Origin: a gamma proteobacterium symbiont of Bathyaustriella thionipta
GTDB lineage: Bacteria; Pseudomonadota; Gammaproteobacteria; Chromatiales; Chromatiaceae
DNA: 8,809 nt
Direction: 5' to 3'
NCBI GenBank assembly: GCA_025656895.1
Contig: JAHXHF010000100.1
Coordinates: 1-8,809 of the forward strand
This document shows positions 1 through 5,838 of this stretch, one piece after another (the stretch's first letter is position 1; each line of letters starts with the position of its first letter). Made by a program: the position numbers and the translations under genes. Below the pieces are notes generated by a model. The model worked only from the letters and a program-made list of their open reading frames with translations. It was not told the origin of the DNA and searched no databases.

Positions 1-929
1 TGCCCGAATTTACTCAGGCCAGTGCTTTACTGGACTGGTCTGCACAGACAGGCTTGCAAAGCAATGCCAACCCGACAGGCCCGCCATGGATGCAGGAAAT
101 GGCTGGCATTTATCAGGCTCTGGTGTGCGGAGTGCGTGATTATGCGCACAAAAATGGTTTCAAGGGTGCCATTCTGGGTTTGTCCGGTGGTATTGATTCT
201 GCCCTGACCGCCGCTATTGCGGTTGACGCACTGGGCAGTGAGCAGGTCGAAGTGGTTATGATGCCATCACGCTATACCGCCGACATAAGCAATCAGGATG
301 CGGTGAAACAGGCGGAAATCAGCGCCATTCAGTGGCGCAGTATCCCTATCGAACCGGCCTTCAAAGCCTTTACCAGTATGCTGGAAGATGAATTTTCCGG
401 ACTACCCGTTGACGTAACCGAAGAAAATATCCAGGCACGCTGCCGCGGCATCATTCTCATGGCCATCAGCAACAAGAAGCGTAAAATTCTTCTCACCACG
501 GGAAATAAAAGTGAAATGGCGGTCGGTTATGCCACGCTGTATGGTGACATGGCGGGTGGCTTCGCTCCACTTAAAGATGTCCCGAAACTGCTGGTGTATC
601 AACTGGCGGAATACCGTAACTCCCTATCCCGCGTCATTCCACAGCGGGTCATTGATCGCCCGCCTTCGGCAGAACTGCGAGCCGATCAAAAAGACGAAGA
701 CAGTCTGCCGCCTTATGAGGTACTGGATGCTATCCTGTACCGCTATATTGAGCAGGACATGAGTGCAGACGATATAATCAATGAGGGCTTTGCGGCCGCC
801 GAGGTAAAGCGCATTACCCGCCTGGTTGATCTGAATGAATACAAACGCCGCCAGGCTCCACCAGGGGTGAAGATTACAGAACGTGCGTTTGGTCGCGACA
901 GGCGCTATCCTATGACCAGTAAATTTTAA
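1..929 (+). CDS. nadE: Glutamine-dependent NAD+ synthetase, C-terminal part (5' end cut by window edge)
   Basis: This enzyme makes NAD+ from deamido-NAD+ with ATP, using ammonia channelled from glutamine in the two-domain form; it is the last step of NAD biosynthesis, in the cytoplasm. The reading frame (codons start at base 3) is open to the left edge, so the gene begins outside. What remains is the synthetase domain: the PP-loop ATP motif SGGIDS at bases 183-200, the block KSEMAVGYATLYGDMAGGF near 510-563, and the C-terminal stretch RRQAPPGVKITERAFGRDRR that is typical of the long glutamine-dependent form (usually about 540 residues). The N-terminal nitrilase/glutaminase domain is not visible, so its presence is inferred from the open frame and C-terminal type. 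A TTG at 54 in the same frame is not a convincing start because it has no ribosome site and lies in the interdomain linker. The gene ends with TAA 66 bases before glnB. Confidence 0.93.
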   Translation, partial: PEFTQASALLDWSAQTGLQSNANPTGPPWMQEMAGIYQALVCGVRDYAHKNGFKGAILGLSGGIDSALTAAIAVDALGSEQVEVVMMPSRYTADISNQDAVKQAEISAIQWRSIPIEPAFKAFTSMLEDEFSGLPVDVTEENIQARCRGIILMAISNKKRKILLTTGNKSEMAVGYATLYGDMAGGFAPLKDVPKLLVYQLAEYRNSLSRVIPQRVIDRPPSAELRADQKDEDSLPPYEVLDAILYRYIEQDMSADDIINEGFAAAEVKRITRLVDLNEYKRRQAPPGVKITERAFGRDRRYPMTSKF

Positions 930-930
930 C

Positions 931-959
931 CTGAATTCGTGCCTTCATAACGAATTCAG
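931..959. repeat. Perfect inverted repeat (hairpin) between nadE and glnB
   Basis: Arms CTGAATTCGT (931-940) and ACGAATTCAG (950-959) are perfectly complementary over 10 bases around a 9-base loop. Each arm contains GAATTC. The hairpin starts one base after the nadE stop codon and ends 36 bases before the glnB start. There is no run of T after it, so it is not a textbook intrinsic terminator. It may act as an mRNA-stabilising or processing structure, an attenuator, or a dyad operator. The structure is seen directly; the role is not known. Confidence 0.6.
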
Positions 960-995
960 ATGTAACCTTTCAGTTAAGCACGGAAACAAGCAACC

Positions 996-1334
996 ATGAA
1001 AAAAGTAGAAGCCATCATCAAACCTTTTAAACTGGACGATGTGCGTGAAGCACTCTCCATCATAGACATCTCGGGCATGACTGCGATTGAAGTCAAAGGC
1101 TTTGGTCGCCAGAAAGGCCATACCGAGCTTTACCGTGGTGCGGAATATGTGGTGGATTTTTTACCCAAGGTCAAACTGGAAGTCATTGTTCAGGCCGATC
1201 AACTTGATGCCTGCATTGAAGCCATTACCAATGCGGCTCGTACCGGAAAGATTGGTGATGGAAAGATTTTTGTCAGTGACGTGGAAAAAGTAGTACGCAT
1301 TCGCACCGGCGAAGAAGACGAAACAGCCATTTAG
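996..1334 (+). CDS. glnB: Nitrogen regulatory protein PII (GlnB)
   Basis: This trimeric cytoplasmic sensor integrates 2-oxoglutarate, ATP/ADP and (through GlnD uridylylation) glutamine status, and controls NtrB and the glutamine synthetase adenylyltransferase GlnE. The protein is 112 residues, the normal PII length. The T-loop carries the uridylylation site Tyr51 within GAEYVVDF. The signature TGKIGDGKIF lies at residues 83-92, with Lys90, Arg101 and Arg103 for nucleotide phosphate binding. Asp54 after Tyr51 and the ending RTGEEDETAI match GlnB rather than GlnK, and there is no amtB next door, which also favours GlnB. The start is ATG, with a weak GGA-type ribosome site around 982-984. No sigma-54 (TGGC-N9-TTGC type) promoter is obvious in the 66-base gap after nadE, so cotranscription with nadE or a weak local promoter is likely. 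Confidence 0.97.
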   Translation: MKKVEAIIKPFKLDDVREALSIIDISGMTAIEVKGFGRQKGHTELYRGAEYVVDFLPKVKLEVIVQADQLDACIEAITNAARTGKIGDGKIFVSDVEKVVRIRTGEEDETAI

Positions 1335-1359
1335 GCAAAAACTAACCCTGAAACCTTTT

Positions 1360-1393
1360 AGGGCATCTCTAATTATTCGGCTGGAGATGCCCT
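1360..1393. terminator. Stem-loop between convergent glnB and bamD, possible bidirectional terminator
   Basis: Arms AGGGCATCTC (1360-1369) and GAGATGCCCT (1384-1393) pair perfectly over 10 bases around a 14-base gap. The structure sits between the stop codons of two convergent genes: 25 bases after glnB and 6 bases beyond the bamD stop. Neither side has a proper T-tract, so termination may be weak or Rho-assisted. The position favours a shared terminator; the sequence alone does not prove it. Confidence 0.5.
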
Positions 1394-1399
1394 TAAGCG

Positions 1400-2233
1400 C
1401 TAATTCTTGTCCAGCTCCAGATAATCCCAGATTTGCCGTCCTATCGTATCTTCAGGAAGTTCTTTGCTATTCTCGACAAAAACACCACTGTCTTCATTCA
1501 TCTTGTAAACACGATAGGTATCTTTTGCCAGATCTTCCTTGCCCAGTTTGAAATAGGCTGCGATGGCCAACTGCAGCGCCGGCTTTACTGATGGCGTTTT
1601 ATCAAAATGTTCCACAATATAATTGGCACGGTTGGCAGCTGCCAGATAGGCACCCCTGCGCATGTAGAAATCGGCCACATGCAACTCATGCTCTGCCAGA
1701 ATATTCTTAAGATAAATCATACGCTTTTGCGCATCGGGAGCATATTCACTGTCAGGATAACGACGAATCAACTCGGCAAAGTCCTTGAATGAATTTAATG
1801 CCGAACCCGGGTCACGCTGAGATTGATCAGTCGGTACAAAACGATCCAGAAAGCCCAGACTGCGGTTAAAGTTAACAAGACCTTTCAGATAAATCGCATA
1901 TTCAACCCCGGGATTTCGCGGGTGCAAACGAATAAAGCGGTTGGCTGCCGCAATAGCCGAATCCGGCTCATCATTCAGATAGTAGGTATAAGCCACATCC
2001 ATCTGTCCCTGTGTCGCATAGGTTCCAAACGGATAACGCGCCTCTAATGCTTCATAGTAGGTAATGGCAGTGGAGTAATCACCATCATTCATGGCGGCCT
2101 TGGCTTCTTTGTAGAAACGCTTGGCACTCCAGTTTTTGGTATGCGACAGTTCGTCTTCCTTGCCACCAAAAATAGAACAACTGCTTATGGAGACAGCCAG
2201 TAAAAGTATGCTAAAAATGCGTAATGGGCTCAT
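1400..2233 (-). CDS. bamD: Outer membrane protein assembly factor BamD (lipoprotein)
   Basis: BamD is the essential TPR lipoprotein of the BAM complex; with BamA it inserts beta-barrel proteins into the outer membrane from the periplasmic face. The chosen start at 2233 gives 277 residues (E. coli BamD is about 245) and a lipoprotein signal: positively charged MSPLR, a hydrophobic core, then lipobox ISSC with Cys19 as the lipidated residue. Family landmarks follow: the YPFGTYATQ block after the first TPR, RFIRLHPRNP, the YLKGL helix, QRDPGSALNSF, RRYPDSEYAPDAQKRM, and DFYMRRGAYLAAANR in the later repeats. The frame also has ATGs at 2266 and 2347. The 2347 start would put an unlikely 38-residue extension before the signal peptide, and the 2266 start overlaps a perfect TATAAT, so 2233 is preferred although its ribosome site is poor. 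The gene runs divergently from rluD and converges on glnB. Confidence 0.95.
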   Translation of the reverse strand: MSPLRIFSILLLAVSISSCSIFGGKEDELSHTKNWSAKRFYKEAKAAMNDGDYSTAITYYEALEARYPFGTYATQGQMDVAYTYYLNDEPDSAIAAANRFIRLHPRNPGVEYAIYLKGLVNFNRSLGFLDRFVPTDQSQRDPGSALNSFKDFAELIRRYPDSEYAPDAQKRMIYLKNILAEHELHVADFYMRRGAYLAAANRANYIVEHFDKTPSVKPALQLAIAAYFKLGKEDLAKDTYRVYKMNEDSGVFVENSKELPEDTIGRQIWDYLELDKN

Positions 2234-2264
2234 AATGTAATAACAGGCCTGAATAAGTCGGGTC

Positions 2265-2270
2265 ATTATA
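2265..2270 (-). promoter_or_regulatory. Candidate -10 box of the bamD promoter
   Basis: Read on the minus strand, bases 2270-2265 are TATAAT, a perfect sigma-70 -10 element. Transcription would start near 2258 and give a leader of about 25 bases before the preferred bamD ATG at 2233. The -35 is weak: the best candidate is TTGATT (minus strand, 2295-2290) at a long 19-base spacing. The box lies inside an 18-base dyad, TCGGGT-N6-ACCCGA (2258-2275), which might be an operator or chance. It is inferred from motif and position only. Confidence 0.45.
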
Positions 2271-2293
2271 CCCGAATCTCGCTGTTTCGAATC

Positions 2294-2308
2294 AAGGAAC
2301 CTGCAATT
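2294..2308 (+). promoter_or_regulatory. Candidate ribosome site and ATT start for rluD
   Basis: AAGGAA at 2294-2299 is a good Shine-Dalgarno match with no ATG, GTG or TTG in the rluD frame at the right distance. Six bases later (2306-2308) the rluD frame has ATT, a rare but real start codon in bacteria (infC is the known example). Starting there would add 22 residues and give a 328-residue RluD, close to the 326 of E. coli. The frame between 2306 and the ATG at 2372 is open. CTG at 2330 is another candidate but lacks a ribosome site. Confidence 0.4.
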
Positions 2309-2371
2309 AATCCAGCAAGCCAAAAAAATCTGCCCCAGCCAGAACAACAGTTAGCCGAAGTAAGCGCTGAA

Positions 2372-3292
2372 ATGGCGGGCATGCGTCTGGACCAGGCCGC
2401 CGCCAGCCTGTACCCGCAATACTCCCGCAGTCGCCTGCAAAGCCTCATTGATAGCGGCGCATTGCTGCTTGACGGCCAACGCTGCCGGCAACGCGAAAAG
2501 CTCAAGGGCGGCGAGCAGCTGCTGCTAAGCATACCGGATACCCCGGTCATTGAAGACCGGCCCGAACCCATCAGCCTGAACATTGTCTATCAGGACGAGA
2601 CATTACTCGTCATCAATAAACCGGCCGGCATGGTCGTGCATCCGGCTGTCGGCAATCCCGGTGGAACCCTGGTGAATGGCCTGCTGCACTTTGACCCGGC
2701 TTTGGCTCAATTACCGCGCGCCGGTCTGGTACACCGGCTGGACAAGGAAACCAGCGGTTTGCTGGTAATAGCCCGCACACCGGAGGCTCATCAGGCTTTG
2801 GTCGATCAACTGCAACGCCGCGAGTTTGAACGCGAATACCGCGCCCTTATCAATGGCTGCATTATTGCCGGCGGCAAGGTGGATGAACCCATAGGCCGCC
2901 ATCCCACCCAGCGACAACGCATGGCGGTACACCCCAATGGCAAAGCGGCCGTCACGCATTATCGCCTGCTAAGAAATTACCGCGCCCATGCCCTGCTGAA
3001 ACTGAAGCTGGAAACCGGCCGTACGCACCAGATTCGGGTACACATGGCTTTTATTCGACATCCCATCAGTGGCGACCCCCTGTATGGTGGACGCGTTAAA
3101 TTACCCCCCCATGCGGATGAGCTACTCATTAACAGGCTCAGACAATTCAAGCGCCAGGCCCTGCACGCCTTCCATCTGGGTTTACAACACCCCGAGCATG
3201 ATGAATGGATGAGTTGGGAATGCCCCATTCCGGATGATATGCAGGAACTGATCAATCTGCTGTCCGCGGATGCCGACCATAACCGTGACTGA
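2372..3292 (+). CDS. rluD: 23S rRNA pseudouridine synthase RluD
   Basis: RluD converts uridines of helix 69 in 23S rRNA (E. coli 1911, 1915, 1917) to pseudouridine, aiding ribosome assembly and function. From ATG 2372 the product is 306 residues: an N-terminal S4 RNA-binding domain (RLDQAAASLYPQYSRSRLQ, about residues 5-60), then the RluA-type catalytic domain with NKPAGMVVHP (82-91), the catalytic motif HRLDKETSG with Asp124, and GRTHQIRVH (216-224). The first conventional ATG cuts off the N-terminal strand that precedes RLDQ in E. coli RluD. The in-frame codons upstream encode a similar stretch, LAEVSAEMAGMRLDQ, so the true start is probably further left, perhaps a non-canonical codon at 2306. 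It is divergent from bamD, and its last 23 bases overlap pgeF, as expected for coupled translation. The RluD assignment over RluA/RluC rests on the S4 domain plus the bamD–pgeF neighbourhood. Confidence 0.93.
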   Translation: MAGMRLDQAAASLYPQYSRSRLQSLIDSGALLLDGQRCRQREKLKGGEQLLLSIPDTPVIEDRPEPISLNIVYQDETLLVINKPAGMVVHPAVGNPGGTLVNGLLHFDPALAQLPRAGLVHRLDKETSGLLVIARTPEAHQALVDQLQRREFEREYRALINGCIIAGGKVDEPIGRHPTQRQRMAVHPNGKAAVTHYRLLRNYRAHALLKLKLETGRTHQIRVHMAFIRHPISGDPLYGGRVKLPPHADELLINRLRQFKRQALHAFHLGLQHPEHDEWMSWECPIPDDMQELINLLSADADHNRD

Positions 3293-4028
3293 AACCACAC
3301 TGCAATGGCTGACACCGGACTGGCCGGCAGCGCCCCACGTAAAAGCGTTCAGCAGCACACGCACGGGGGGCGTTTCAGCAGCACCCTGGGACAGTTTGAA
3401 TCTGGCCACCCATGTGAATGATAATTTCCAGCATGTTATCCACAACCGCAAGTTACTGAAACAAAATCTGCGCCTGCCCGCCGAACCCTGCTGGCTGCAA
3501 CAGACACACAGCAAGCTTGTTGTAGAAGCGCACAGCGCAGCCGGGAATATACAGGCCGATGGCAGCTACAGCCGACAGACCGGGCAGGTATGCGCGGTAC
3601 TCACCGCTGATTGTATGCCGCTATTGATGTGTGATGAAAAAGGCACTCAGGTAGCTGCCATTCATGCCGGCTGGCGCGGCATGGCCAGCGGCATTCTGCA
3701 ACAGGCAATTGCAAGCTTCCAGGCACCCGCCGATGAAATTCTGGTATGGATGGGCCCCACCATAGGCGCATCTGCTTTTGAAGTGGGTGATGATGTGTAT
3801 CAGGCCTTTAACAACCGCTGGCCTCAGTCCAGCGCCGCATTCGCTGCCACCGGCAAGCACAAATATCACCTTGACCTGTATCATCAGGCGCGCCTTTTGC
3901 TAAACTCAGCAGGAGTAGCACAGATTAGCGGCGGCGGCTTTTGCACCTATTCGGACCATCAGCGGTTTTATTCCTACCGGCGTGATGGCACCACAGGCCG
4001 TATGGCCAGCCTGATCTGGCTGCAATAA
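3270..4028 (+). CDS. pgeF: Peptidoglycan editing factor PgeF (YfiH, multicopper-oxidase laccase-domain family)
   Basis: Members of this family (COG1496, YfiH/LACC1-like) were called polyphenol oxidases. The E. coli protein is linked to removal of mis-incorporated L-serine from cell-wall precursors, and related proteins show purine nucleoside activity. The 252-residue product has the family motifs SSTRTGGVS (28-36), QTHSKLV (78-84), LTADCMPLL (111-119), HAGWRGM (132-138) and the C-terminal FCTYSD with YRRDGTTGRMASL. The metal-binding trio His80, Cys115, His132 has nearly the same spacing as in E. coli YfiH (His71, Cys107, His124). The ATG at 3270 lies inside the end of rluD, a 23-base overlap in another frame. 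The same rluD–pgeF pairing in E. coli supports the call. The in vivo substrate cannot be read from the sequence. Confidence 0.93.
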   Translation: MPTITVTETTLQWLTPDWPAAPHVKAFSSTRTGGVSAAPWDSLNLATHVNDNFQHVIHNRKLLKQNLRLPAEPCWLQQTHSKLVVEAHSAAGNIQADGSYSRQTGQVCAVLTADCMPLLMCDEKGTQVAAIHAGWRGMASGILQQAIASFQAPADEILVWMGPTIGASAFEVGDDVYQAFNNRWPQSSAAFAATGKHKYHLDLYHQARLLLNSAGVAQISGGGFCTYSDHQRFYSYRRDGTTGRMASLIWLQ

Positions 4029-4037
4029 ATATTAAAA

Positions 4038-4043
4038 AAGGGG
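4038..4043 (+). promoter_or_regulatory. Strong ribosome binding site that fixes a TTG start
   Basis: AAGGGG lies 7 bases before TTG 4051, in the short gap after pgeF. It supports TTG as the start of the double-ACT gene; the next in-frame ATG, at 4066, would cut into the first beta-strand of the first ACT domain. Confidence 0.65.
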
Positions 4044-4050
4044 CACACAA

Positions 4051-4572
4051 TTGAAAAACTGGTATATGTTGACACTGGTGGGGCAGGATCACACAGGCAT
4101 AGTGGCCGCCGTAACGCGCGTTTTATCTGACCACGATTGTATGCTGAGTGAAGCCAGCATGATGCGCCTGGGTGGTAATTTCAGCATGATGATGATGGTC
4201 GGCGCGGAAGCCTCGGCTGAAACCCTGAATACCTTATTGAATTCGATCGCGCACAGCATGGGGCTCTGTGTGCATGTTGATGAGGCAGCCGGAAAACCAC
4301 ATCAGCACATTCAACCCAATGTTGAAGTCCGCGTCATGGGCGCAGATCGCGCGGGTATTGTATCGTCCGTCACCAGCGCCCTGGCCGATTGCGAAGTAAA
4401 TATTGTAGACCTGGAATCCGATGTGATCGGTAAACAGGATGAGCCTGTGTACATCATGAATATTCTTGGCGTCTCTACTGCGCCCATAGAAACACTGCAA
4501 AAGCGGCTTGAAGAAGCGGACCTGAAAGCCGTTGATGTCAGCGTTTCTGCTGTTGAAACCCTGATTGCCTGA
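4051..4572 (+). CDS. GcvR-like protein with two ACT domains
   Basis: The 173-residue protein consists of two tandem ACT domains (about residues 5-75 and 91-168) and little else, the architecture of GcvR, the accessory repressor of the glycine cleavage operon. The ligand-binding turns are visible: GQDHTGIVAAV (11-21) and GADRAGIVSSV (97-107). ACT domains bind amino acids, often glycine or serine, and GcvR acts by binding GcvA, so a small-molecule sensor acting by protein contact is the likely role. There is no DNA-binding or catalytic domain. A methionine-rich patch (SMMMMV, 45-50) is in the core strand. The start is TTG with a strong ribosome site. The stop TGA shares one base with the def ATG, suggesting coupled translation. 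I do not call it gcvR because many gammaproteobacterial ACT-pair proteins have no proven link to glycine cleavage, and no gcv gene is in the window. Confidence 0.8.
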   Translation: MKNWYMLTLVGQDHTGIVAAVTRVLSDHDCMLSEASMMRLGGNFSMMMMVGAEASAETLNTLLNSIAHSMGLCVHVDEAAGKPHQHIQPNVEVRVMGADRAGIVSSVTSALADCEVNIVDLESDVIGKQDEPVYIMNILGVSTAPIETLQKRLEEADLKAVDVSVSAVETLIA

Positions 4573-5087
4573 TGGCTGTTCAAGACATACTCACCATACC
4601 GGATGAACGTCTTAAACAGGTATCACAACCGGTCGAGTCTTTCGATGAGCAGCTGCACTGGCAGTTACAGGATCTGGAAGATACCCGCCAGGCCGGGCCG
4701 GCCGCTGTCGGCATTGCCGCCCCCCAAATCGGCTGGTTCCAACGCGCCGTAATAGTGGATGTTTCCGGTCGCAAGAAAACACCCAGCCACGGCTATCTGG
4801 AACTGATCAACCCCGAAATTCTTGAATGGGATGATTTCAAACTGGGTCGTGAAGGCTGTCTTTCAGTACCGGATTTTACCGGCAATGTGATTCGCGCCAA
4901 AAACATCAAATTGCGGGCTTTTGATCGTCACGGCAGCATGCTGGAATTTGACATGACCGGCTTTGAAGCCCGCGCCATACAGCATGAAATTGACCACCTG
5001 GATGGCATTCTGTTTCCAGACCGCGTGGTCAGCCGGCGTAGCGATCTGTTTCAGCGCAAGGTTTACCAGGCCTCCACAAAAAAATGA
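4572..5087 (+). CDS. def: Peptide deformylase
   Basis: This metalloenzyme removes the formyl group from the N-terminal methionine of nascent proteins at the ribosome exit. The 171-residue product is of normal length. The three family motifs are present: motif 1 as AVGIAAPQIG (45-54, with Gln52), motif 2 EGCLS (94-98, metal ligand Cys96), and motif 3 QHEIDHLDG (137-145, ligands His138 and His142, catalytic Glu139). Cys96-to-His138 spacing equals that of the E. coli enzyme (Cys90, His132). The first glycine of the usual GxGxAA motif is Ala45, a variant seen in one branch of the family, and the loop before it is longer than in E. coli Def. The gene sits between the ACT gene (1-base overlap) and plsC (4-base overlap), not beside fmt where the main def of many gammaproteobacteria lies, so it may be a second copy. 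That is inference. Confidence 0.93.
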   Translation: MAVQDILTIPDERLKQVSQPVESFDEQLHWQLQDLEDTRQAGPAAVGIAAPQIGWFQRAVIVDVSGRKKTPSHGYLELINPEILEWDDFKLGREGCLSVPDFTGNVIRAKNIKLRAFDRHGSMLEFDMTGFEARAIQHEIDHLDGILFPDRVVSRRSDLFQRKVYQASTKK

Positions 5088-5773
5088 CTGCCATTCTGCT
5101 GACCATTATCAGCAGTCTGTTATTGTTGACACTGTGGCTGCGAAGCATCGGTAAACGTCATCAGCAAATCGACTGGGGCTCGCCTTTTCTCAACAGTCTG
5201 GATGGGATCAGCCGTGCTTTTTGCCTGCATTATCACCACCTGGATGCCCATTTCCAACTGGCGCTACCGGAACAGGGGCCGGCCATACTGGTCAGCAATC
5301 ATATCAGCGGACTTGATCCTATCCTGTTAATTGCCGCCAGCAAGCGGCCACTGCGATTTATGATTGCGCGTGAACAATATGAGCGCTTCGGCCTGCGTTG
5401 GCTGTTCAAAGCCGTAGGTTGCATTCCGGTGGATCGGGACCGCAATCCCGGCAAAGCCTTGCAGGCCGCCATGCAGACACTGCGTAACGGCGAGGTTATC
5501 GCGTTGTTTCCGCAAGGCGGTATTCATTTACCCCACTATCAACCACGCAAACTCAAACGTGGCGTGGTACGTTTGGCACATGATACCCACTGTCCATTGC
5601 TGGCTACTCACATCAGCGGTGTCACAGCCCCGGGTAATGTGGTTCTACCGGTATTTTTACGCGGACATGTGCAGATCGAAAGCTGCCAGCCCATCCAGTC
5701 AGCCGATTTCAATGCGGATGAATTACTGCAAAAAATTGCCGACTGTATCGGCCACCAGCATCCACACAATTGA
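5084..5773 (+). CDS. PlsC-family lysophospholipid acyltransferase with variant motif III
   Basis: The 229-residue protein has an N-terminal membrane helix (about residues 3-20, rich in Leu and Ile) followed by the glycerophosphate acyltransferase fold. Motif I is NHISGLD (72-78) with the catalytic pair His73 and Asp78 (H-x4-D); motif II is GCIPVDRD (112-119). Motif III, normally FPEGTR, reads FPQGGI (142-147): Gln144 (codon CAA, 5513-5515) replaces the usual glutamate and the conserved Thr-Arg is absent. These residues contact the acyl acceptor in related enzymes, so the acceptor may not be ordinary lysophosphatidic acid; it could be another lysolipid. It likely works at the inner face of the cytoplasmic membrane. 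Translation is coupled to def by an ATGA overlap. The stop codon TGA (5771-5773) is embedded in the clpB heat-shock promoter. Membership of the family is clear; the substrate and the symbol plsC are not. Confidence 0.85.
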   Translation: MTAILLTIISSLLLLTLWLRSIGKRHQQIDWGSPFLNSLDGISRAFCLHYHHLDAHFQLALPEQGPAILVSNHISGLDPILLIAASKRPLRFMIAREQYERFGLRWLFKAVGCIPVDRDRNPGKALQAAMQTLRNGEVIALFPQGGIHLPHYQPRKLKRGVVRLAHDTHCPLLATHISGVTAPGNVVLPVFLRGHVQIESCQPIQSADFNADELLQKIADCIGHQHPHN

Positions 5774-5796
5774 ATTTCACCGCAACAACCCCATGT
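5769..5796 (+). promoter_or_regulatory. Sigma-32 (heat-shock) promoter of clpB
   Basis: ATTGAAT at 5769-5775 (consensus CTTGAAA, five of seven) and CCCCATGT at 5789-5796 (perfect match to CCCCATnT) are separated by 13 bases, the accepted sigma-32 spacing. Transcription would begin near 5803 and leave a leader of about 36 bases before the clpB ATG. The -35 overlaps the end of the plsC reading frame. Heat-shock control of clpB by sigma-32 is established in E. coli, which supports the reading. Confidence 0.82.
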
Positions 5797-5838
5797 CTTG
5801 CATAGATTCCCAATAATTTTTTTCAGGATATTTTCATT

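Noticed and set aside
54..56. TTG as the start of a short, ammonia-dependent NadE
   Set aside because: The frame is open to the window edge, there is no ribosome site, and the C-terminal block is of the glutamine-dependent type.
930..995. Sigma-54 promoter or NtrC site upstream of glnB
   Set aside because: No GG/GC-spaced TGGC-TTGC element or NtrC-like TGCACC dyad is present; the dyad found has an unrelated sequence.
2234..2347. Longer bamD start options at 2266 and 2347
   Set aside because: They place extra residues before a complete lipoprotein signal peptide, and a perfect TATAAT overlaps the 2266 codon. The 2266 start is not fully excluded.
4704..4730. First Gly of the deformylase GxGxAA motif replaced by Ala
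   Set aside because: This VGIAAPQ form is a normal variant in part of the deformylase family; all metal ligands and the catalytic Glu are present.
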